Shown: positions 56,562-64,000 of the stretch, piece after piece
Position numbering within the stretch: the first letter of the stretch is position 1
Layout of the letters: every line of letters starts with the position of its first letter
Source: Thereva unica
Lineage: Eukaryota; Arthropoda; Insecta; Diptera; Therevidae
Reading direction: 5' to 3'
Length of the DNA: 64,000 bases
NCBI GenBank assembly: GCA_949987705.1
Contig: OX465283.1
Location: 49,948,953 to 50,012,952 of the forward strand
Made by a program: the position numbers and the translations under genes
Notes under the pieces: generated by a model
Database searches by the model: none
What the model was told of the DNA's origin: nothing
The model's input: only the letters and a program-made list of their open reading frames with translations

Positions 56562-58714
56562 TCATTCATTTATTCATTCATTTATTATGCGAAACATGTA
56601 CAAAAGATAATCTTATAATAAGTACATTCATTAAACTAAGGAACTAACATGAATAATACATAGCAAAAGTAACATAAAAAAAAATTAATACAAAAATAAT
56701 ATAAAAATAATACAAAAGAAAAAAAATATATAATAAAAATAATAATAAAATAAAAAGATAAATAAATAAATACTAGGATAGATGAGAGAAAGAGAAGAAG
56801 TTAAATGGTAAAAGAAAAGTATGCGTTCGCGCTCTAAGCTGTCCTATTAGTTAGGAGATTGAAAAGACGCTTCCTGAAGATGGGCGCTGAATCTTCGTTT
56901 TGCAAGTCAATTTGGAGAGAATTCCAGAGCAGAGCTGCGACGACAAAGAAAGAACGTTGACCAATTAGGGTGCGGAAACGCGGTATAATTAAGTTATTGT
57001 TTCTTAGAGATTGAGAACGCTGCACAAACTGGTTGAGGTAGCCAGGTTTGTAATGATGAAGAATATCATGAAGTAAGCGAAGAAGCCGAAACTCACGGTA
57101 GTCACTAAACGAGCAGCCCAAAACCGAATTAAAATAGGGAGTGATATGATCAAAACGGCGTAATTTGTGGACGAAACGTACGCAATCATTGAAGGCAATA
57201 GTGAGCTTTCGGGCGCAGGATGAATCAAGAGAAGGGAAAATGGAAAGGCCATACATTAAATGAGGGAGGAGTAGGGCTTTCACTAGGTTCATACGGAGGG
57301 CCATGCTGAGCAGACCAGAGTGGAGCCTAAGCTTAGAAAGTTGCCCGTAGGTTTTACGAAGAGTATAACTGATGTGATCGCAGCAGGTCATACCACTATT
57401 CAGGTCGACTCCAAGATTTCTCACACTACCAACGCAGTCGAGAGGAACCCCGTTTAAGGCAATAGCAATATCAGGGAGGTCACGACGAACAGTGGGAGAA
57501 TGAGAGAAGAGGATATAATGGGATTTCAGAGGATTGAGTTGTAGAAGGTTCAAAGAAGACCAGTTGGAAATATGCTGGAGGTCGGCGGCTAATTTCTCAA
57601 TCGATCTATCAAAATGATCTTTTGGTGCCGAAATATAAAGTTGCACATCATCTGCGTACATGTGAATCTTGGAGTCATTAACTACTAAAGGAAGATCATT
57701 AATGAAAATACTGAATAGAAGAGGCCCAAGGATGGAGCCCTGGGGGACGCCAGCATGAAGTAAGGCAGTCGAAGAACAATGGGTGCCAAGTACGACTTTC
57801 TGAGAACGGTTGGTTAGGAAACTATGCATCAGGTTGAGAGCAGAATTGGAAAAATTTACTTGGTGGGAAAGTTTTTGCAAAAGCACGGCGTGGTTAACAC
57901 TGTCGAACGCTTTAGAGAAATCAAGTAGCACCAAGCAGCAAACATGTTGCTCATCAAGGGACTTACGGATATCGGAAGTGACTTTTAGGAGGGCAGACTC
58001 ACAGCCAGCGAGCACTAATAACAAGAGTGATTAGGTAGAGCTCAAGGACAAGTAAAAGAGTTAAACATATGAAAGAAGAGATTAGAAATAACATTAAGCA
58101 AAAATGTCAAAAAAATAATAACAAACGCGCGATGGAAATACATCTTATGCAAAAAATACATTATTACGAAAGAAACAGAAGATGTTCCTTGATTCCCCTA
58201 CTGGAATGTTTACATTCAAATGGAAGCAAAACTGGAACAGAGCAGTAATTTGATGGGTAAACATTTCGTGTTGGTATAGCGATTTTGGCTTACGAATGCA
58301 CATGTATTGTTGTTTTGGGCGTACGAATGCACTTGTATTGTCCATTAAAAAAGGCGGGAATCTTATAATATACATTCCAGCCACTTCCCCTTCATTTTTT
58401 ATCTTTCTTTCACATACGCTGCGTTTAGTGGCTAAGTAATTCTGCCTTTTTTTATCATAGATATTACTTCTTTGTTCATTTTGACTTTTTCACTCCTATT
58501 GAAATTTTTATCAGCTGATTTCAAGGGCAATGAAACATTTTTAAAAATTTGTTCTAGCTCATCACTCTTGTTATTAGTGCTCGCTGCTCACAGCTATGGC
58601 GCTTGCGGAAGCCAGATTGCCATACACTTATAATTTGGTGAAGTTCACAATGCTCAAGTATTTGTGACGCTATCAGCTTTTCGAGAGCTTTTGCCAAAAA
58701 AGGGAGGATACTGA
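56562..58714 (-). pseudogene. CR1/Jockey-type LINE reverse transcriptase gene, interrupted
   Basis: On the minus strand the coding part covers about 58714-58595 (FLAKALEKLIASQILEH, QSGFRKRHSCE) and 58005-56834 (about 390 codons open without stops). It shows LVLLDFSKAFDSVNH, GVPQGSILGPLLFSIFINDL and MYADDVQLY, followed by a long C-terminal region ending LWNSLQ...RLFNLLTN. All core RT motifs, including YADD, are intact. The 3' UTR is AT-rich and ends in an AATGAATAA-type repeat, a tail style known in CR1/L2-like elements. The endonuclease and ORF1 are lost by 5' truncation. CAATAT flanks both ends (56556-56561 and 58715-58720). A 581-bp MITE breaks the gene between codons for C-E and S-A. Confidence 0.9.
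58006..58586. mobile_element. hAT-like MITE, 581 bp, 26-bp TIRs, 8-bp target duplication
   Basis: It starts CAGCGAGCACTAATAACAAG, then AGTGAT, and ends with the perfect 26-bp inverse. The 8-bp sequence CTCACAGC occurs directly outside both ends (57998-58005 and 58587-58594). Removing the element and one 8-bp copy rejoins the LINE reading frame exactly. An 8-bp duplication and CAG-starting termini fit the hAT superfamily; P-type elements also make 8-bp duplications. No transposase sequence is recognisable inside. Confidence 0.92.
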
Positions 58715-58825
58715 CAATATGGCGGACATAATTTTTCAAAATTTGTATAAATAAGTTCAAAACTTAAATTTATATGTTTTTGAGCATGCTGAATACGAAT
58801 TTGATACTTGAATTTGAAAATTTTA

Positions 58826-58952
58826 AGAACAGGAACTTGAGTGACTCCGTTTACAAGATACATATGTAAGATGGGATGAAGAATATTGGGATTTAGATCA
58901 CACTTTTTAATTACATATCTTGTAAACGGAGTCACTCACGTTCCTGTTCTTA
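58826..58952. repeat. hairpin with about 37-bp arms
   Basis: AAGAACAGGAAC.TGAGTGACTCCGTTTACAAGATA is matched inverted at about 58916-58952. The loop is about 50 bp. It lies within the 4.08-kb element, at the left edge of the repeat shared with 33290-33911. Confidence 0.8.
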
Positions 58953-59470
58953 ATATCATATAAAGGAATACACATTTAACTAAAAGACGAACCGATTTAC
59001 GTTGCTCTACGATAATTAGTCTAGGAGTTATTCAACTTTAGGTAAATATTAAAAAAAAAACATTTTTTTCACACCCTGTACCTTAGTGAATAGCGGATAT
59101 AGCCTATATAGCCGGATATAGCCTCTCTAGAACAATTTTTTTCTCCAAAACCATCCAGGAATCACCCTGAAAATATTAGCCACGTAGTCCAACAGAGGAT
59201 TTATTGAAAGTCTGATGACCGATACAAGTCGCGTATTAGGGGATATGAGTATTTTAAATATCTCATGAACGGCGATTCGTACAGGAAAATGTATAATATC
59301 ATTTTTCGCAGATAATCGCATGATCTACAAACTTTGTAAACAATATTTTAGGATGGGACTTGCCGTTTAAGAGATATTAACCAAAAACGGAATTTTCTGT
59401 TTCGAGGAGGTTGTTTTTAGGAGCAGCGTACAACCAATTTTCCGAAACTTTTTTTATACATATTGTACTC
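58830..59470 (+). repeat. dispersed repeat shared with 33290-33911
   Basis: Shared phrases in order include GAGTGACTCCGTTTACAAGATA-like, TTAGTCTAGGAGTTATTCAA, CACCCTGTAC, CCTCTCTAGA, TTTTTTCTCCAAA and GGGATATGAGTATTT. It forms the central part of the 4.08-kb element, so the copy at 33.3 kb may be a fragment of the same family. Confidence 0.6.
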
Positions 59471-60384
59471 ACGAAAAACTATTTTTTTAGAAAAAATTTC
59501 GTGAGTTAACATTTAGTTAGAGGTCTGCATTCAAATTGTGCTCTGACGACTGAACTAATATTTATAGGTATACATATCCGCGACTTTGAATTTCCTAATT
59601 TTGACATCAGATTCGTAATCAGCTTGCTCAAAAACATATAGATACAAGTTTTGAACTTATTTCTATAAATTTTGAAAAATGATGTCCGCCATATTGGATC
59701 CGCCATTTTGAATTTTAAAAAGTGATCAGCGACGTCGATAACATAATACCACCAAATTTCGTGCAGATTTAACAATATGGAGAATTTTCGCGCACTTTGA
59801 TAGACATTTCAATAAGGCTAAAATATAGAAGCCGTAACTGCGTTTGTGGTTTACTAAGAGAGTTGCGGCTAGTAGCTGGATTTTCTTTTTTGATCCTGAA
59901 GTAAATATAACCTATTTTATAAAAAAATACTTGACTTAGTGGTATTCCGTGGAACTCATAACTTATCTCTTAATTTCCATTGAATTTTATAAATTTTTCT
60001 CGTTATTATACATAATTATTGTTTATTTCAATAACAAATGTTAGAACGTCGCTTAACAAGTTATAAAGCATTTAAAATTTAGTACATACCTGGAGAAATA
60101 TTCTCCATTTTCAATATTTCGAATTTGTATTGTCGTTATAATTTTATACAAGTTTCAATTTGCACTACGTTTTTTAAGCACAGAGCCGAACGCTTTACAA
60201 ATAAAAATGGCCAAGTTCGACCTGCTGTGCAGCTTCAAGGAAAAACAATTAACCGTTTCTACTGCCGGGATTTAATAGAACCAACAATAGTCTGTAGTCA
60301 ACCCAAAACATGAAAATCCCTAGATCGAAACTTTTATTTTCGGACTTTTGTCCACGTTTTAGGCAATTCGTCCCACTGTGTGAC

Positions 60385-62637
60385 GGGTTGCTTAGAATAC
60401 CAACAGCTAATAGTCACAAGAATAGTCTCAAACTCCCAAATGACAAGCAAAAACCTCAAAACTTTGAAAGGAATAGTGCATTTTCGAATTTTCTTCTTTC
60501 GGGTCATTATATGGTAGAAATGTAGCTATTTTTCGAAAATGATAGATCTAATTTCAATTCACTAAATCGAAATTTGGTCAAATACAAACCACTTTACTGA
60601 AAAATTAATTAAAGTCCCTTAAAGACAATGTGATCAAAGGTGGACGATTTCGTTGTCAGTATTTTTGTTAGTTTTGTTTTAATTTAGCAGCCATCGAAAA
60701 TGACTGAATTTTGTTCGAAAGTTGCACTTTCGCACTGTGAATATAGTAAAATTTGCCCTTTGACATTGAGAACAAGGAATAATATGCAATTCGTAATCTT
60801 GTTCTACTCCTTTTTACTGCTGACCTAAAAACCTTTATCAAATTATCCTGTGTTAAACGAAATTCCTCTTTGGTGATTCCTGTTCCAACTAAAGCCATTA
60901 TGCCATTTAAAACCTCATTGCCTTATTTTCATTCAGAAAATACACCAGACAAATCCCGATCCATTTTAACGAAGAACTTTTGTTTTACATCCGCTTTGCA
61001 ACGGAAAAATCTCCCAAAGTCCTCTTATGTATTCAGGTTCCATTCAGACCAGCTCACCCTGCGAGGATATGCAAAAAGGATGAAAAAAAAATAATAGAAG
61101 TTTCAACAAAACCAAGAAAATTATTGGCGTAATGACGTTGAAAGTGGATCCCAGGAAATGGATGATTATTTCTCATCCTCATTCACGGGCTGCGAGGATA
61201 TTTCAAAGTGTGTTCTTTATTTAGCAAAAAGTAAAGTGAATTCGGCACCAACGAAAAGAGCCCTTTTGCTATATGGGAAATATAAAAAGAACAACGTTGT
61301 CGTCGTAGGCATTGTAATACTGAAGATATCCTTACGCAGTTGAATTTAACGAGCGAGGAAAATATCATTTTTTTTTCGTGCTTCTACTTTTGAAACGGAA
61401 GGACACACCTCCAACGTCTATCCTGAAACCTGATACGCCATGATCTAAGGAGTCCTTCTTAGGGGGAAAACAAGTGATGAAGTCGTCCTTTGTGACAGAT
61501 CCCTTCGTACCTGTGGAACCTTTAAATTCTGATTGCTCAACGTCAGTTTATGAATGAATGGTGAAAAGCTGGAAGTTAGGTCATATAAGCAACAGATTGA
61601 GACAGGCGAAGTCCTTCGTTTTAAGCATAGGGAGATTCGCAATGCGATAAAATGGTAGCGTTCTCACGCGATGGAGATAGCGAAAAGAGGATATTAAAGT
61701 AGATTATCCTTAAAGACATTTGATTTGGATCTTGATGTCACCCGTTTTATTGTTGGATTCGTGTGATGACAAACGCTTTTGTCGATCGAGAAGTGACAAA
61801 AATATACTTCTATTTTTTTCCTGCTGGAGATATTATGTATTCAATTCGTGTTTTGGTGAGGGTGATTTGATATCAATCTTGAGGGCATTATTCCTTATTA
61901 AAGATTATTTTGAGGTCTGTTGAATTTTGTGAAGTAGTAAAGAAATGTTTTTGATTGAATGCCGTGTTGCATCAATGAAGACACGAAAATAAAATGATGC
62001 TTGTCTACAAAGCAATAATATAGCATTCAAGTAAGCCGTAGAAGCAAAAAGATATCAATGATAACATATTCATAGTATAATATTAAGGGAAGAAGATGAT
62101 AGTAATGGTCATTCTATTATGATCATAATATGATAAGAAGGGAAGATCTCAAAAACATACATATGTATGTAATTATTTCATATCTTTTAAGGCAATAAGT
62201 CTAGTTTGAAGGAGTGTGAGAGGGAATTTGACAAGCTTAAAATAGTCTAGGGGTTGCTGAAGTTTCAAGCGGCGAATTAAGTGTTTGAACATTAGGATGT
62301 CGTGTAAATTAAATAATACCCGCTTTTGAAGGACTTCCCTCAGTTGTGTTATTCGGCAAATGAACGAAATCTCTAAGCTGTACAAATAGCGAGGGAATAA
62401 ATTGATCGATGATGAAGAAAACCTTTCGAGGCGAGATTAAATATAAAATTTTTAGGCTTGCCTGAGACTACGGTATACACGTCTTGATTTATTACATCTT
62501 TTGAGGAACCTAATTTTTTTTAAATACATAGTAATACCATCGTAGAGGCTCAGTCAAAGTTGTTCCCAAAATATAACTTATTTGAGATGAAATATAACAT
62601 CTAGTGATACTCATCGTTGCCCACCAAAAAGGTCAAT
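60385..62637. other. long stretch without recognised genes
   Basis: Frames at 60668-60898 (minus) and 61158-61343 (plus) are the most protein-like, but neither shows a domain I know and both are short. No RNA genes or shared repeats recognised. Confidence 0.35.
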
Positions 62638-62880
62638 CTTTTTTTTTTTTTTATGTGAAAGACTAAAGGCTCGGAGAATGCGCTTTTTGGTATAGCGTGG
62701 AAGGGCTAAGGAAGGCAATGATAGGAGAAATCAGGAATGTAAAGAGGGAAGAAGAAAGAAGAAAAGCTATGTAGGTGGGAAAGTGGAAAAGGCGAAGGAG
62801 CGTGGGGCTGGCCAGGATTCGAACCCGGGACCTATGGGATGGTAGCCAGATGCCTTACCCCCTAGGCTACCGAGGCCCCC
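62638..62880 (-). mobile_element. tRNA-derived SINE, internally deleted, minus orientation
   Basis: Read in reverse complement from 62880: GGGGGCCTCGGTAGCCTAGG, B box GGTTCGAATCC, body CTTTACATTCCTGATTTCTC, then a jump to GACTAAAG.CTTTCACATA-like and an A tail. About 200 bp of the body present in the 62906 copy are missing. Confidence 0.8.
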
Positions 62881-62905
62881 AATATCAAAAAGCTTTCAAG
62901 CTTTC

Positions 62906-63360
62906 GGGGGCCTCCGTAGCCTAGGGAGTAAGGCGTCTGGCTACTATCCCAGAGGTCCCGGGTTCGAATCCCGGCCAGTCCTTCGCCTTTTCCACTTTCC
63001 CACCTACATAACTTTCCTTCTTTCTTCTTCCCTCTTTACATTCCTGATTCCTTCTGTCATAGCCTTAGTTAGCCCTTCCCCGCTTCACCAAAGCGCATGT
63101 CATCGGTTGGTTGATGAGATTCAACTCGTTTCAGGAGGCATAACACTCCAACGAGTTGTTTCTCGATGCCCCGACGACAAAGTCGCCAGTAATGGTGGGA
63201 GTAGGTGGACTGCAAAATATCGCTGGTAGGTTGTGACAGTTCCTTTCTTCCCCGACTAGAGCTTGCTGTTCGACATTGCACTCTATTTGAAGAAAATAGA
63301 TTGTCGACACAGTATAAAGGGCGTTTCCTGTGACTCTAGTCTTTCACATAAAAAAAAAAA
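62906..63360 (+). mobile_element. tRNA-derived SINE, full-length copy
   Basis: It starts GGGGGCCTCCGTAGCCTAGG, with B box GGTTCGAATCC and the same body as the copy at 55397, including CATCGGTTGGTTGATGAGAT and TCAACTCGTTTCAGGAGGCA. It ends TTTCACATA plus about 13 A. The heads of this copy and the minus-strand copy face each other across about 25 bp. Confidence 0.85.
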
Positions 63361-64000
63361 GCCTATTGCGGAAACGAAAACGTAGAGCATACCATAATTA
63401 CAGCTGGAGTGCCAAGAGCAAATGGGTAAGCGGAACTACAGAACCGAGTGGTACAAATTCATCCCTCGGGTACAGGTGCCAATCAACAGCAGTTTCCAGA
63501 GAGCGATTAAAAGAACCTATTTGAAGTTATGTTTGGGGTAACTGTGCAGAAAAAAGATGATTTACAAATTGCAGAATTAATTAGAAATGAGTTGTTAACG
63601 GTACAAGATGAAGAGAGAGCAAACGAGACAGGACAGGAAAAATCAAATCCGTGAAATACAGCAAGAAAATAGAAAAAAAAATATAACAAAAAACGAAAGG
63701 AAGCCAGATAATATTAATAATAATAATAATAGTTTCCCTTCTAATACATGTAATGTGAACCCTGGGTTGGTTTGCCCGAAGAAGACAACCCCGGATCCGC
63801 ATACAAAAAAACAAAATAATTCTGAACAAAAAAAAAAAACAAAGGATGTAAATCAACACATCGGCGGTACCCCGGGCCTCCAGAGAAGGGCTGGCTCGTC
63901 GGGGGGTCGTGGGATGGCAGGACTCCAGAGGTACCACTTACATCCGTGCATCACCACTTACCTGCAATTGAAGGTCCTCCCATCATCAGGGCGGACGAGG
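63361..64000. other. window end, unassigned
   Basis: A 42-codon frame at about 63530-63658 (MFGVTVQKKDDLQIAEL..., hydrophilic and helical) is followed by an (AAT)n microsatellite at about 63710-63730. The last 150 bases are GC-richer and might begin a further element. Nothing is recognised. Confidence 0.35.

Larger units (their letters stand above)
56297..60380. mobile_element. 4.08-kb element with 38-bp terminal inverted repeats and 4-bp flanks
   Basis: The left end is CACAGTGGGACGAATTGCCG, then AAAACGTGGACAAAAGTC. The right end is its inverse with one internal difference. TGAC flanks both sides (56293-56296 and 60381-60384), which fits a 4-bp target duplication. Inside the termini are longer, diverged arms made of units like AATTCAAAATGGCGAA.CCAATATGGCGGACATCA, with at least two tandem units on the left and one on the right (about 59610-59790). 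CAC-ended termini and a 4-bp duplication would suit Chapaev-type elements, but no transposase remains, so that is only a suggestion. Later insertions make up over half its length. Confidence 0.75.

Noticed and set aside
57810..58034. 74-codon plus-strand frame over the LINE/MITE junction
   Set aside because: Antisense shadow of the reverse transcriptase coding region and part of the MITE terminus.
1..64000. CRISPR arrays, operons, phage or bacterial defence genes
   Set aside because: No direct-repeat/spacer array, no closely packed co-oriented ORFs and no ribosome-binding-site pattern. The repeats and gene structure are eukaryotic.

Overview
The window looks like nuclear DNA of an insect or other arthropod. 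It is AT-rich and gene-poor, it has spliced-gene architecture, and it is saturated with broken transposable elements. The only host gene I can support with confidence is at the left end: a large 3' exon (1860-3938, + strand) of a cuticular-type protein. It has a tyrosine/proline/lysine heptad repeat and a C-terminal Rebers-Riddiford-like chitin-binding domain. Its 5' exons, with the expected signal peptide, are not visible. I cannot assign the insect order from this sequence.

From 4.3 to 30 kb the DNA is mostly LINE debris, non-autonomous elements and featureless AT-rich DNA. One RTE-like LINE family recurs as 5'-truncated copies with a shared 3' end. More diverged LINE fragments lie at 11.6-13.1, 16, 17.3, 41-42 and 45 kb. 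Three recurring MITE or foldback families and a roughly 130-bp periodic repeat also appear. A large palindromic foldback complex occupies 23.79-25.85 kb.

From 29.6 to 37 kb there is a hAT-like fragment, then a nearly complete but frameshifted piggyBac transposase (minus strand, 29954-31688). A 424-bp foldback MITE with TA flanks follows. Next comes a + strand ORF of an uncharacterised family, split by a 2.5-kb element whose ends are inverted arrays of 21-bp repeats.

From 46 to 51.7 kb there is a 153-bp MITE. After it, two 593-bp inverted-repeat arms flank a broken Gypsy-type pol fragment, which itself carries a SINE fragment and abuts an RTE copy. From 55 to 63.4 kb there are three larger copies of a tRNA-derived SINE. 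There is also a clear nested series: a 581-bp hAT-like MITE (8-bp target duplication) inside a LINE reverse transcriptase gene, inside a 4.08-kb element with 38-bp terminal inverted repeats.

I found no prokaryotic-style operon, CRISPR array or coherent multi-gene system. The interest lies in the transposon archaeology: exact target-site duplications, several foldback families with arms built from repeats, and one possible new element type (34064-36568).
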